Of a stretch of DNA of 64,000 bases, positions 1 to 8,843 are shown piece by piece; position 1 is the stretch's first letter, and each line of letters begins with the position of its first letter. This DNA is from Sphingopyxis sp. USTB-05. GTDB lineage: Bacteria > Pseudomonadota > Alphaproteobacteria > Sphingomonadales > Sphingomonadaceae. The DNA lies in assembly GCF_023822045.1 (NCBI RefSeq), contig NZ_CP084712.1:2666001-2730000 (forward strand), read 5' to 3'. The notes under the pieces are model-generated. The model worked only from the letters and a program-made list of their open reading frames with translations, was not told the origin of the DNA and ran no database searches. The translations under genes and the position numbers were made by a program.

Positions 1-1666
1 CGGCGTCGACGACGAGTTGCACCGTATCGCCGACCTTCAGCGTCCCCGCCTCCAGCTTCGCCTGATGCGTGTGCAGACGGCCGAGCGGCTTGCCCGTGTC
101 GCTGACGAACGCCTTCGCACCTTCCAGCGTCGCGATCGTCCCTGCGTCGCCCATCTGGCCGCCGCTTTCGCCATAAAAGGGCGTCTGATTGGTCAGCACG
201 GTGACTTCGTCGCCCGCCTTCGCTTCGTCGACCGGCTTGCCGTCCTTGACGAGGCCGATGATGGTCGCCTCGCCCGCGGTCGAGCTATAGCCGGTGAATT
301 CGGTGCTGCCGTTGGTTTCGGCCAGGTCGAACCAGATTTCGTCCGATGCCTTCTCGCCGCTGCCCTTCCACGCCGCGCGCGCTGCCGCCTTCTGCTGTGC
401 CATCGCCGCATCGAACCCGGCGCGGTCGACACTGATGTCATTCGCGCGCAGAGCGTCTTCGGTCAGGTCATAGGGGAAGCCAAAGGTATCGTAGAGCTTG
501 AACGCAACCTCACCCGACAGCGTATCGCCTTTGCCCATGCCGACCGTCGCCTCGTCGAGCAGACGAAGGCCCTTGTCGAGCGTCTGGCGGAATTTGGTTT
601 CCTCGCGCTCCAGCGTTTCGGCGATGAGCGGCTGCGCGCGGATCAGTTCGGGATAGGCGGCGCCCATCTCGGCGGTCAGCGACGGCAGCAGCCGGTGCAT
701 CAGCGGATCCTTGGCGCCCAGCAGATGCGCGTGACGCATCGCACGGCGCATGATCCGGCGCAGCACATAGCCGCGGCCTTCGTTCGACGGCAGCACGCCG
801 TCGGCAACAAGGAAGCTCGATGCACGAAGATGGTCGGCGATCACGCGGTGGCTGGCCTGCGTCGCGCCTTCGGCGGGAACCCCGGTCAGGTCGACCGATG
901 CGGCGATCAGCGCCTTGAACGTGTCGGTATCATAATTGTCGTGGACGCCCTGCAGCACGGCCGCAACGCGCTCCAGCCCCATACCCGTGTCGATGCTCGG
1001 CCGTGGCAGGTCGACGCGCTCGCCGCCCGGCATCTGCTCATATTGCATGAACACCAGGTTCCAGATCTCGACGAAGCGGTCGCCGTCCTCCTCGGGCGAT
1101 CCCGGCGGGCCGCCCCAGATATGGTCGCCATGGTCATAGAAGATTTCGCTACACGGCCCGCACGGCCCAGTGTCGCCCATCGACCAGAAATTGTCGCTCG
1201 TCGCGATGCGGATGATGCGCTCGTCGGGCAGACCAGCGATCTTTTTCCACAGGTCGAACGCTTCGTCGTCGGTGTGATAGACGGTCGCGGTCAGCTTTTC
1301 GGGCGCCAGGCCCCACGTCTTGGTAATCAGCGTCCACGCATGCTCGATCGCCTGTTCCTTGAAATAGTCGCCAAAGGAAAAATTCCCCAGCATTTCGAAG
1401 AAAGTGTGGTGGCGCGCCGTATAGCCGACATTGTCGAGGTCATTGTGCTTGCCGCCCGCGCGGACGCACTTCTGCGAAGAGGCGGCGCGGCTGTACGGCC
1501 GCTTCTCCAGCCCCGTGAAGACATTCTTGAACGGCACCATGCCCGCATTGACGAACATCAGCGTCGGGTCGTTGTACGGCACCAGCGGCGCCGACGGCTC
1601 GATATGATGCTGTGCCTCCCCGAAATAGTCGAGGAAAGAGCGGCGAATGTCGTTGGTCGATGTCAT
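1..1666 (-). CDS. alaS: Alanyl-tRNA synthetase, N-terminal part (runs off the window start)
   Basis: Attaches alanine to tRNA-Ala in the cytoplasm. The minus-strand reading frame starts at the ATG at 1666 with [17 protein letters not shown] and stays open to position 1, giving about 555 residues of a protein that is usually 870-890 long. The class II catalytic core is clear: the [17 protein letters not shown] segment near residue 90, the GPCGPCSEI segment near residue 165, and the tRNA-recognition region after it. The C-terminal part of the editing domain and the C-Ala domain lie outside the window. The start is supported by the family-typical N-terminus. It is the last gene seen of the minus-strand block that includes recA, a common sphingomonad neighbour. 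Confidence 0.97.
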   Translation of the reverse strand, partial: MTSTNDIRRSFLDYFGEAQHHIEPSAPLVPYNDPTLMFVNAGMVPFKNVFTGLEKRPYSRAASSQKCVRAGGKHNDLDNVGYTARHHTFFEMLGNFSFGDYFKEQAIEHAWTLITKTWGLAPEKLTATVYHTDDEAFDLWKKIAGLPDERIIRIATSDNFWSMGDTGPCGPCSEIFYDHGDHIWGGPPGSPEEDGDRFVEIWNLVFMQYEQMPGGERVDLPRPSIDTGMGLERVAAVLQGVHDNYDTDTFKALIAASVDLTGVPAEGATQASHRVIADHLRASSFLVADGVLPSNEGRGYVLRRIMRRAMRHAHLLGAKDPLMHRLLPSLTAEMGAAYPELIRAQPLIAETLEREETKFRQTLDKGLRLLDEATVGMGKGDTLSGEVAFKLYDTFGFPYDLTEDALRANDISVDRAGFDAAMAQQKAAARAAWKGSGEKASDEIWFDLAETNGSTEFTGYSSTAGEATIIGLVKDGKPVDEAKAGDEVTVLTNQTPFYGESGGQMGDAGTIATLEGAKAFVSDTGKPLGRLHTHQAKLEAGTLKVGDTVQLVVDA

Positions 1667-1729
1667 GCGCGCGATCTAGTGCGGAACGGCGCGTTTCTCA
1701 AGCGTGATGCACGCCGCCCCGCCCATCGC

Positions 1730-2470
1730 CTAGCGGCGGCACAGGCGATCGAGTTCCTCGTCGCTCATCCCTTCTTCGTCGATCAGCCGCTGCGAGATAT
1801 ATCGCACGTCATATTGCGCGATCTGATATTTGCTCTCGTTGACGCGATAGAGCAGCACGCCGCCGCATGTACCGGCAATTCCTGGGTGCGAGCTGAGAAC
1901 CGCGAAATAGGCATAGGCGCCGGGATAGCTTGCATCGGGGGGATTGTTGAGCCAGCCGTCCAGCCGCGGCGTGAATTTGCCTGTGCCCGTCTGGTGCATC
2001 TTTGCCTCGCCGCTGAACCGGTTCATTTCTGCGGTCGTCGCTTCGAGTTGCGGGTCCATCATCGCCGCCAGCGCGCGCCCGTTGCCGGCGTCGAGATTGT
2101 CGAGGAAGCGCGTCACATATTGCGTTGCAGCCGTAGTGTCGGCGGCGCTCGCCTTCCAGTCGGCGGGCACCGGCTTATAAGGATCGGTCGCGGGGTCGAT
2201 GCAGGAAAAGGCCTGACGAAAATCCTTGATCACCGTCACGCCGCGTTCGACGTCGATCTGGTTGTCGAAGAAATAACGCCCGAACCGGACCTTCAGCCGT
2301 CCGCACCGTTCCGTCGCCATCACCTTTATCCGCTCGATGACCGGATTATACTGATTCTCGTCGATGAGCGGGGTCGTCGCCGCATAGCCGCGGCCCGGCA
2401 CCGCCTCGATCTTGATTTCAGGTGTCGTCGATGCCGCTGCCAGCAAGGCAGCCACGAATATCGTCGCCAT
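1730..2470 (-). CDS. Secreted protein with DUF4019-like C-terminal domain
   Basis: About 246 residues of unknown function. I place the start at the ATG at 2470 because it gives a short hydrophobic leader (MATIFVAALLAAAS), whereas the longer upstream reading begins with a basic, non-leader stretch. The C-terminal half (about residues 130-240) has the pattern of small periplasmic DUF4019-type domains: a helix with a D-x-G-N/R motif, then a beta-rich part with a WLNNPPD segment and repeated strands ending in AQYDVRYIS. The downstream gene of the pair, at 2599-3192, has the same general organisation, so the two may be diverged duplicates. No catalytic motif is visible. The family assignment is from pattern only. 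Confidence 0.7.
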   Translation of the reverse strand: MATIFVAALLAAASTTPEIKIEAVPGRGYAATTPLIDENQYNPVIERIKVMATERCGRLKVRFGRYFFDNQIDVERGVTVIKDFRQAFSCIDPATDPYKPVPADWKASAADTTAATQYVTRFLDNLDAGNGRALAAMMDPQLEATTAEMNRFSGEAKMHQTGTGKFTPRLDGWLNNPPDASYPGAYAYFAVLSSHPGIAGTCGGVLLYRVNESKYQIAQYDVRYISQRLIDEEGMSDEELDRLCRR

Positions 2471-2598
2471 AGTCTGTTCCCCACCACTTGCGCAGTGCCC
2501 CCCGGCCCTGCGTTTTCGCGCCGCGATTCGGTCCCGGCGCCCCACATATGATCGTGCTCAGACGGGTGGTAACTGACAAGCCAAAATTTCGCGTTGGA

Positions 2599-3192
2599 TC
2601 AAATGTCTGTCGCGATCCCCTTGCCCAGATAACAGGGCAATTGCCGAAGCACGTCCACTTTGGGCACGCCATCCTCGATCAGGTCCGCCGGCACCTCGGA
2701 CGTATCGGTACGTACCACGGTCCAACCGTCAGCAGGGGTCGCGCGGTGAACGACGACATAGCCGCAGTCCATCGTCCCGTCCTTGCGATCCCCGCGGAAA
2801 TCGAACGCAGCATAAAGGCCCGCCGGCTGTCCGGCGGGATCAAGATACCAGCTGAGGCGAAGCGGTCGTATTTGCCCGTCAGCCCACAGCGTCGGCCGCT
2901 TCCGCAGGTTCATTTCCCATTCCAGCCGCGGGTTCGACGCCTGGAACGACAGCCTCAGCATCGCATAGGCGGCGGCGAAATCGCGCCGTTCGAGCGCGAG
3001 CGTATATTCGGCGAACCGGTCTATCGCGCCTTCCTCATCGGACGGCGACGGCTTGAACGTGCGGCCTTCGGGCGCGACAATCTCGCGTTCGACTTCGGGT
3101 GCGAGCGTCGGGGGCGCTGCGATCGCCCCCGACGTGCCGGCAATCAGGGCCACGCCGAAAAGGAAGGCACGGCCCCGAAAATCAATAGCCAT
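2599..3192 (-). CDS. Small secreted protein, DUF4019-like
   Basis: 197 residues with a clear signal peptide (residues 1-25, ending SGAIAA). The mature part has a helical stretch (RFAEYTLALERRDFAAAYAM) followed by a beta-rich half with a C-x-Y-V-V-V strand and a final cysteine-containing tail, resembling DUF4019-type periplasmic domains. Its start lies 11 bases inside the end of the glutathione S-transferase gene, so the two are probably translated together. It is weakly similar in layout to the next gene at 1730-2470. Function unknown; a periplasmic location is inferred from the leader. Confidence 0.75.
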   Translation of the reverse strand: MAIDFRGRAFLFGVALIAGTSGAIAAPPTLAPEVEREIVAPEGRTFKPSPSDEEGAIDRFAEYTLALERRDFAAAYAMLRLSFQASNPRLEWEMNLRKRPTLWADGQIRPLRLSWYLDPAGQPAGLYAAFDFRGDRKDGTMDCGYVVVHRATPADGWTVVRTDTSEVPADLIEDGVPKVDVLRQLPCYLGKGIATDI

Positions 3193-3808
3193 AATAAGCG
3201 CCGCCCTTTTCTCGCGCTCGGCGCCATGCCGCCCGATCGTGGCACGCGTTCACAAAGGCCGCGAGCTTGGGATAGCGCGGCGCCATCCCTTGCATGATCG
3301 CTATCTCCGCTGGGAAGCTCAGCATGATGTCGGCCGCCGAAAGGCTGTCGCCGATGAAGTGGCCATTCTCCCCGACGCGGCTTTCCATATAGGCGAAGTG
3401 CGAATCGAGCTGCTGCCCAATGCGCGGCTCGATCGGCGCCGCGGCTTCGCCAAGGCGCGCGGTATAGATGCGCAGCAGGATCGGCGTCATCGCGGACCCT
3501 TCGGCGAAATGCAGCCATTCGAGGTGGCTGATATGATCGTCGGTCCCGCGTTCGGGAACCAGATGGCCGCCGCCGTGCCGCTCGCACAGATATTCGGTGA
3601 TCGCGCCCGATTCGGTGACGACCCTGCCATTGTCTTCGATCACCGGCGACTTGCCGAGCGGATGGACCGCGAGCAGTTCGGGCGGCGCGAGGTTGGTCAC
3701 CGGGTCGCGATCATAATATTTGATCTCGTACGGCGCGCCGATTTCCTCGAGCAACCAAAGAATGCGCTGCGAACGGCTGTTGTTCAGATGATGGACGATC
3801 AGGCTCAT
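3182..3808 (-). CDS. Glutathione S-transferase family protein
   Basis: 208 residues. The N-terminal thioredoxin-like domain (about 1-80) opens with IVHHLNNSRSQRILWLLEE, carries the cis-proline signature (LGKSPVIEDNG) and the glutathione-contacting E-S pair in VTESGAITEYL, as in bacterial GSTs. The helical C-terminal domain (about 90-208) includes the conserved GDSLSAADIMLSFP N-capping box. It may conjugate glutathione to electrophiles or act as a peroxidase; substrate unknown. It follows the arginase-family gene by 18 bases and overlaps the next gene by 11 bases. Confidence 0.92.
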   Translation of the reverse strand: MSLIVHHLNNSRSQRILWLLEEIGAPYEIKYYDRDPVTNLAPPELLAVHPLGKSPVIEDNGRVVTESGAITEYLCERHGGGHLVPERGTDDHISHLEWLHFAEGSAMTPILLRIYTARLGEAAAPIEPRIGQQLDSHFAYMESRVGENGHFIGDSLSAADIMLSFPAEIAIMQGMAPRYPKLAAFVNACHDRAAWRRAREKGGAYYGY

Positions 3809-3826
3809 GGCATGTTCCTTTGGACG

Positions 3827-4642
3827 TCAGGGTTGATACGGCCCGTTGCGGTCGATCAGCGCCGCAAGTTCGCGCACCAGCTTGGCACCGAGAATTGCGG
3901 TGACGTCGCCGATATCGCGGCCGGGATGGAGTTCGACTATGTCTGCACCGACGATCGGCGCGGTCTGTTTGTGCAGCACGGCGAGCATTTCGCGCACCGT
4001 CAGGCCACCAGGCTCGGGATGCGCGACGCCCGGCGCGGCGGACGGATCGAGACCGTCGAGATCGATCGAAATATAGAGCGGCCCTTCGAGCACTGGCACC
4101 ATGTCGGGCGTAAAGTCCGCCATCGGCACGATCTCCACCCCGAACCGGACGGCCTGTTCGCGGCAATGCGCGTTGAGCGTGCGAATCCCGACCTGCACCA
4201 GCCTCTTGGCATGACCCGCCTCACAGATGCGGGCGAAGGGCGAAGCATGGCTGCGCGGATTTCCGGAGAAGTCATCGTAGAGATCGGGATGCGCGTCGAA
4301 ATGAAGGATCGTCACCGGCCCGTGGCAGGTCGCCGCAGCTTCGACGAGGGGAAAGGTCACGGCATGGTCGCCGCCGAGCGCGAGCGGAATTTCGCCATCT
4401 TCGCGAACATAGGCAATGTGCCGCCGGATCGCGGCGTCGTCCTGCACGGTGTCTTCGGTCAGCGCTAGGTCACCATCGTCGGTGAGCGCGATGTCGGTGC
4501 CGATTTCAGGGCCGAGCTCGCTCGCCATATTGCCGCGGTCGCTCCACAGCGCGGCGCGGATCGCGCCGGGACCGGCGGCGGCACCGCGTTCGAAGCTGCT
4601 GTTGATGTCGGTGGGCAAGCCGAAAAGGCGGATCGCGGGCAT
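3827..4642 (-). CDS. Arginase/agmatinase/formiminoglutamase (ureohydrolase) family enzyme
   Basis: 271 residues from the ATG at 4642 (MPAIRLFGLPTDINSSFERG); a longer frame upstream lacks family similarity and crosses a hairpin-rich gap. All binuclear manganese-site motifs are present: GGDH, DAHPDLYD and SIDLDGLDP. The enzyme should hydrolyse a guanidino compound such as agmatine, arginine or guanidinobutyrate, releasing urea. The overall pattern is closer to agmatinase-type than classical arginase, but the exact substrate cannot be set from sequence alone. It lies between recA and the GST gene. Confidence 0.88.
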   Translation of the reverse strand: MPAIRLFGLPTDINSSFERGAAAGPGAIRAALWSDRGNMASELGPEIGTDIALTDDGDLALTEDTVQDDAAIRRHIAYVREDGEIPLALGGDHAVTFPLVEAAATCHGPVTILHFDAHPDLYDDFSGNPRSHASPFARICEAGHAKRLVQVGIRTLNAHCREQAVRFGVEIVPMADFTPDMVPVLEGPLYISIDLDGLDPSAAPGVAHPEPGGLTVREMLAVLHKQTAPIVGADIVELHPGRDIGDVTAILGAKLVRELAALIDRNGPYQP

Positions 4643-4782
4643 GCGCCGCTTGTAGCCGCTGCCAAGGTCCACGCAAGCCGCAACGGCGGCGAGAAGATCA
4701 ACGGCGGGCGGGCCTACCTGCAGGGGAGAGGGAATGCAGGCGCCCCAAAGGGGCAAAGAGGGGGCTGGAAGCCCGCCGCCGT

Positions 4783-4824
4783 TAGCCGGCCGATCCACGC
4801 AAGGGCGAACCGGCCGGATGGCTA
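4783..4824 (-). terminator. Possible hairpin terminator just after recA
   Basis: An imperfect inverted repeat directly downstream of the recA stop codon (TAGCCGGCC ... GGCCGG-AT-GGCTA). There is no clear U-tract, so it may act as an RNA-stabilising stem rather than an intrinsic terminator. Confidence 0.35.
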
Positions 4825-5904
4825 TTACAGGTCGTCGTCACCCTCGTCGTCGGGGCCGGCCATCATTTCTTCGGCCACCGCGTCGGTCCGGCCGCGGATC
4901 GCGGCTTCGAGCCGTTCGCGCAATTCGGGGTTCTCGTTCAGGAAATTCTTCGCATTTTCGCGGCCCTGCCCGATGCGGATCGAGTCATAGCTGAACCATG
5001 CACCCGATTTCTCGACAAGCCCGGCCTTGACGCCGATGTCGAGGATTTCGCCGATTTTCGAAATGCCCTGCCCGTACATGATGTCGAATTCGACCTGCTT
5101 GAACGGCGGCGCGACCTTGTTCTTCACCACCTTCACGCGCGTGGTGTTGCCGACGATTTCGTCGCCATTCTTGATCTGGCCGGTGCGTCGGATGTCGAGG
5201 CGGACCGAGGCATAGAATTTGAGCGCATTGCCGCCGGTCGTGGTTTCGGGGTTGCCGTACATCACACCGATCTTCATGCGCAGCTGGTTGATGAAGATCA
5301 CCATGCAACGCGAGCGGCTGATCGAGCCAGTAAGCTTGCGCAGCGACTGCGACATCAGGCGCGCCTGCAGGCCGACGTGACTGTCGCCCATCTCACCTTC
5401 GATTTCGGCGCGCGGAACCAGCGCTGCGACCGAGTCGACGACGAGCACGTCGATCGCGTTCGAACGCACGAGCGTATCGACGATTTCAAGCGCCTGCTCG
5501 CCCGTGTCGGGCTGCGACACGATGAGTTCGTCGATGTTCACGCCAAGCTTGCGGGCATAGACGGGGTCGAGTGCATGTTCGGCGTCGACGAAAGCGACGG
5601 TGCCGCCGGTCTTCTGTGCTTCGGCGAGCGTGTGCAGCGCTAGCGTCGTCTTGCCCGAGCTTTCGGGGCCATAGATTTCAATGACGCGGCCGCGCGGCAA
5701 GCCGCCGACGCCGAGCGCGATATCGAGGCCGAGCGAGCCGGTCGAGATCGCCTCGACCTGCATGGCTTCCTTCGAACCCAATTTCATTACCGAGCCCTTG
5801 CCGAACGCGCGATCGATCTGCGCGAGCGCGGCGTCGAGCGCCTTCTGCCTGTCCGTGTTGTTCACTGATTTCCCCGATTCGACGAGTGACAATTGTCCGG
5901 CCAT
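4825..5904 (-). CDS. recA: Recombinase RecA
   Basis: 359 residues, full length. Forms ATP-dependent filaments on single-stranded DNA, catalyses strand exchange and activates LexA self-cleavage. The Walker A motif GPESSGKT is at residues 79-86, and the MAW-like and L1/L2 loop regions ([20 protein letters not shown], then [22 protein letters not shown]) are intact. The C-terminus is acidic, as usual ([10 protein letters not shown]). A perfect alphaproteobacterial SOS box lies 77 bases upstream. The start is supported by an AAAGGGA ribosome-binding sequence about 5 bases before the ATG. Confidence 0.99.
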   Translation of the reverse strand: MAGQLSLVESGKSVNNTDRQKALDAALAQIDRAFGKGSVMKLGSKEAMQVEAISTGSLGLDIALGVGGLPRGRVIEIYGPESSGKTTLALHTLAEAQKTGGTVAFVDAEHALDPVYARKLGVNIDELIVSQPDTGEQALEIVDTLVRSNAIDVLVVDSVAALVPRAEIEGEMGDSHVGLQARLMSQSLRKLTGSISRSRCMVIFINQLRMKIGVMYGNPETTTGGNALKFYASVRLDIRRTGQIKNGDEIVGNTTRVKVVKNKVAPPFKQVEFDIMYGQGISKIGEILDIGVKAGLVEKSGAWFSYDSIRIGQGRENAKNFLNENPELRERLEAAIRGRTDAVAEEMMAGPDDEGDDDL

Positions 5905-5980
5905 GGCCGTCCCTTTCCAGCTCTAGAGCGACAGCAGAAGCATCGCAACGCCGGAACTATGTGCCACATTTGTTCTCACG

Positions 5981-5995
5981 GAACAAGTGAAGAAC
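5981..5995 (-). promoter_or_regulatory. LexA (SOS) box of recA
   Basis: Minus-strand GTTC-TTCACTT-GTTC, an exact match to the alphaproteobacterial LexA consensus GTTC-N7-GTTC, 77 bases upstream of the recA start. One half-site is shared with a second symmetrical motif, TGTTC-N5-GAACA, at 5971-5985. Confidence 0.9.
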
Positions 5996-6025
5996 AAAAT
6001 TAAATCCACCTGGACGAAAGGCTCG

Positions 6026-6379
6026 CTATTCTGCCGAAAACTCCTCGAGCGCCGCTTCAATGTCGCTGATCCGGAACGGCTTGGTGATCAGCCTGCGATG
6101 CGCGTGAGCTGGCGGAATGACGTCGCCCCCGCCCGAGGTGAAGGCAAAGGGGATGCCGCGTTCGGCAAGCGCGTCCGCAACCGGCCAGCCCTTTTCGTCG
6201 CCAAGGTTGATATCGACCAGTGCGCCGCTGAGTGGCTGGGCTGCGATAAGCGCGAGCGCCTCCTCGTTGGTGGTCGCCTGCGCGGGTTCGGGAAGGTCGA
6301 GTGCGTCGAACATGTCAGCAAGCATCATGCCGATCAGCACATCGTCTTCGACGAGCAGGATGGGATGATTACTGGCCAT
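6026..6379 (-). CDS. Single-domain response regulator
   Basis: 117 residues, a stand-alone receiver domain. The acidic pocket (E11, D12, D13), phospho-acceptor Asp56 in ALVDINLG, Thr81 and Lys100 (ITKPF) are all present, so it should be phosphorylatable. There is no output domain. The ATG at 6379 lies 11 bases inside the end of cckA, implying translational coupling and a role near the CckA phosphorelay. It does not resemble CpdR at its N-terminus, so no symbol is given. It could be a phosphate sink or a protein-interaction regulator. Confidence 0.9.
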   Translation of the reverse strand: MASNHPILLVEDDVLIGMMLADMFDALDLPEPAQATTNEEALALIAAQPLSGALVDINLGDEKGWPVADALAERGIPFAFTSGGGDVIPPAHAHRRLITKPFRISDIEAALEEFSAE

Positions 6380-8843
6380 TCGACACCCGGTGCGCGGCAT
6401 CGTCGAGTGCCGCCGAAGTCGCCTCGGCAAGCTGTGCGACCGAGAAGGGCTTCGGCAGGAAGGCGACATTGTCGATGTCAATCGACTGGCGCAACTGCTC
6501 CTCGGCATAGCCCGACATGAACAGAACGGGCAGGTCCGGCCGCTTCGCGCGCATCGCACGCACCATCGCCGGCCCATCCATCGTCGGCATCACAACATCG
6601 CTGATGATCAAATCGATCTTCTCCATTTGCGTGAAGCGTTCGAGCCCCTCTTCACCCTGCGCGGCGGTAACGACGCTATAACCCGCACGAGTCAGCGCGC
6701 GTTCCGCAACGGCGCGGACCATATCCTCATCCTCGACGAGCAGGATCGTGCCGGTGCCCCACTGACTCTTCTTCGGCTTGACCGGCGGCGGCACGACCAC
6801 GGGCGCCTCGCCTTCGGCACGGTGAACGGGCAGATAGATCGAAAAGCTTGTCCCCTGCCCCGGCTTGCTGTCGGCAAAGATGAAACCCGCCGACTGTTTG
6901 ATGATCCCGTAAACGGTCGAGAGCCCGAGTCCCGTACCTTTGCCGACATCCTTGGTCGTGAAGAAGGGTTCGAAAATCTTGGGCAACACATCGGCGGGAA
7001 TACCGATGCCGGTATCGCTGACCTTCAGGGCGCAATAATCAGCGGGCGGCATGAATTCATTGCCCATCTGGCGCACATCGGCCGCCGATACGGGGAAGGT
7101 CTCCATTGTCAACGTCCCGCCGCCCGGCATCGCATCGCGCGCATTAACGGCGAGGTTGATGATTACCTGTTCGAGTTGGCCCGGGTCGGCGCGGACCGCA
7201 CCAAGGCCGCGACCGTGATGCACCGACAACTGAACCGTCTCGCCGATCAGGCGCTTCAGGAGGTGCGACACCTCCGAAATCACGTCGGGTAGCTGGAGTA
7301 TCTGCGGACGCAGCGTCTGTTGCCGCGAAAAGGCGAGCAATTGCCGCGTCAGGCTGGCGGCGCGGTTGGCGTTGCTGCGAATCTGCTGGATATCGTCATA
7401 GTCGCTGTCGCCCGGCGTATGACGCATCAGCATCAGGTCGCACGCCCCCAGAACGGCGGTCAGGATATTGTTGAAGTCGTGTGCGACGCCGCCCGCAAGC
7501 TGCCCGACCGCCTGCATTTTCGACGCCTGCGCGACCTGCCGCTTGAGCCGCGATTCCTCGCTCGAATCCTTGAGGCTGAGCAGCACCGCGGCCTCACCCA
7601 GCCCGCGCACGCCGACCACGCGCATCGACACCGGTTCGTTGCTTTGCCCCGCGAGGCGGATCGAGAGATCGCCCCCGACCTGCTGCCCGCTGCTGTGACG
7701 GCGGATCATGTCGGACAGCGGGCCTTTATCCTCGCCGACGACGATGTCGCCGGGGTAGCGCGGCATCTTGCCCTCGGGCAGGCTCGCGGCGCGGACGAAG
7801 GCGCGGTTCATATAAAGGAAGCGCCCGTCGCGATCGACCATCGCGAGCCCGAAGGGCAGCAGCGACAGCAGCGTTTCGACATAGGTTTGCGCGGTACCGC
7901 GATCGGTCGGCCCCATTTCCTCGTCGAGCATCGCGAGCAACATCGGCGTGTTGGTGTCGGCGGGCGCGAGCGGTATCTGGATCAGTCGCACCGGGGTCGC
8001 ACGATCGCCCTCGCGCGCGAAATATAGCGCCCCGGCATCGTCGAGCCGGATCATCGGCGCCACGTCGCGGCCAGCATAATGGAGTGCGTCATCCTCGCCC
8101 AGCGCGCGGAGCAGAAAGGCCTGATTGGCGACTCGCAGCCGTCCTTCGGCGCTGACGAGGGCGGCCATCACCCCGGCGTGACCGAGCGTGCGTCCTGCGG
8201 GACCGTCCAGATTACGGACGATCTCGGCCACCAGGTCGAGCCGTTCGACAGCCGAGAAGCGCCAGACGAGATAATCGTCCGACTGCCCCGTGCGTGTCAC
8301 CTGCGCACGCAACTGCAGCGGTCCGACACCAAGATCGTCGGCATAGCCCTCGCCGTCGCGCCACGCGATGCGGCCGGCATTTTTCAGCACTTCGGCACCG
8401 CGGCCCTCGAGCGGAAGGCCGGGCGGCGTCACGAAGCCGTTGAACCAGGTTCCAAACAGATCGTTGGCGCAGACCATCCGCCCGCCGCGATCGGTAACGG
8501 CAATCGCAACATCGTCGTGATTGACTGCCTGCCGCAGCATCGTCCAGTCGGGCGCGACCGCTTCGCCCGTCACCGCCGCCGGAAACAACCGGCGCGCGAG
8601 GAGCACCCCACCAGCAGCGACGGCGAGCCCGGCGAGGAAACCGCTCGCCAGCACCATATCGCGCGTCGCCCAGAACAGCAGGGCGCCGGACAGCAAAGCC
8701 AACCCGCCGAGCACCGCCTTGTCGACCTGCGACAGACCCGCCGGGGCCGACAAAGGCCCGGCGGGCCCCGCCCCCCTGATGAAATCACCATCAGCGGAGG
8801 GCAGGCTTTGCACGGTCAATGATCGGCTTTCCAGTTGGTGCAT
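6369..8843 (-). CDS. cckA: Hybrid sensor histidine kinase CckA
   Basis: 824 residues. Bifunctional kinase/phosphatase that in alphaproteobacteria feeds the ChpT-CtrA cell-cycle phosphorelay. Two N-terminal membrane segments (about 41-60 and 64-84) precede PAS-like regions (about 100-200 and 320-420), a DHp domain with His455 in GQLAGGVAHDFNN, a HATPase domain (VNARDAMPGGG, DTGIGIP, GKGTGLGLSTVYGI) and a C-terminal receiver with Asp749 in LIISDVVMP. The ATG at 8843 overlaps the M13 peptidase stop as TGATG; an in-frame GTG one codon earlier is possible. Domain order and the HDFNN motif match CckA. Confidence 0.93.
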   Translation of the reverse strand: MHQLESRSLTVQSLPSADGDFIRGAGPAGPLSAPAGLSQVDKAVLGGLALLSGALLFWATRDMVLASGFLAGLAVAAGGVLLARRLFPAAVTGEAVAPDWTMLRQAVNHDDVAIAVTDRGGRMVCANDLFGTWFNGFVTPPGLPLEGRGAEVLKNAGRIAWRDGEGYADDLGVGPLQLRAQVTRTGQSDDYLVWRFSAVERLDLVAEIVRNLDGPAGRTLGHAGVMAALVSAEGRLRVANQAFLLRALGEDDALHYAGRDVAPMIRLDDAGALYFAREGDRATPVRLIQIPLAPADTNTPMLLAMLDEEMGPTDRGTAQTYVETLLSLLPFGLAMVDRDGRFLYMNRAFVRAASLPEGKMPRYPGDIVVGEDKGPLSDMIRRHSSGQQVGGDLSIRLAGQSNEPVSMRVVGVRGLGEAAVLLSLKDSSEESRLKRQVAQASKMQAVGQLAGGVAHDFNNILTAVLGACDLMLMRHTPGDSDYDDIQQIRSNANRAASLTRQLLAFSRQQTLRPQILQLPDVISEVSHLLKRLIGETVQLSVHHGRGLGAVRADPGQLEQVIINLAVNARDAMPGGGTLTMETFPVSAADVRQMGNEFMPPADYCALKVSDTGIGIPADVLPKIFEPFFTTKDVGKGTGLGLSTVYGIIKQSAGFIFADSKPGQGTSFSIYLPVHRAEGEAPVVVPPPVKPKKSQWGTGTILLVEDEDMVRAVAERALTRAGYSVVTAAQGEEGLERFTQMEKIDLIISDVVMPTMDGPAMVRAMRAKRPDLPVLFMSGYAEEQLRQSIDIDNVAFLPKPFSVAQLAEATSAALDDAAHRVSNGQ

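Noticed and set aside
17..2551. Plus-strand open frame of 844 codons
   Set aside because: It lies antisense to alaS and the downstream secreted-protein gene; its Arg/Ala-rich translation has no family features, and open antisense frames are common at this GC content.
4742..4754. GCCCCAAAGGGGC hairpin downstream of recA as an intrinsic terminator
   Set aside because: The stem is short and not followed by a U-tract; it could be chance in GC-rich DNA.
6026..6379. Calling the receiver protein CpdR
   Set aside because: It is next to cckA and is a single receiver, but the N-terminus and surrounding residues do not resemble CpdR.
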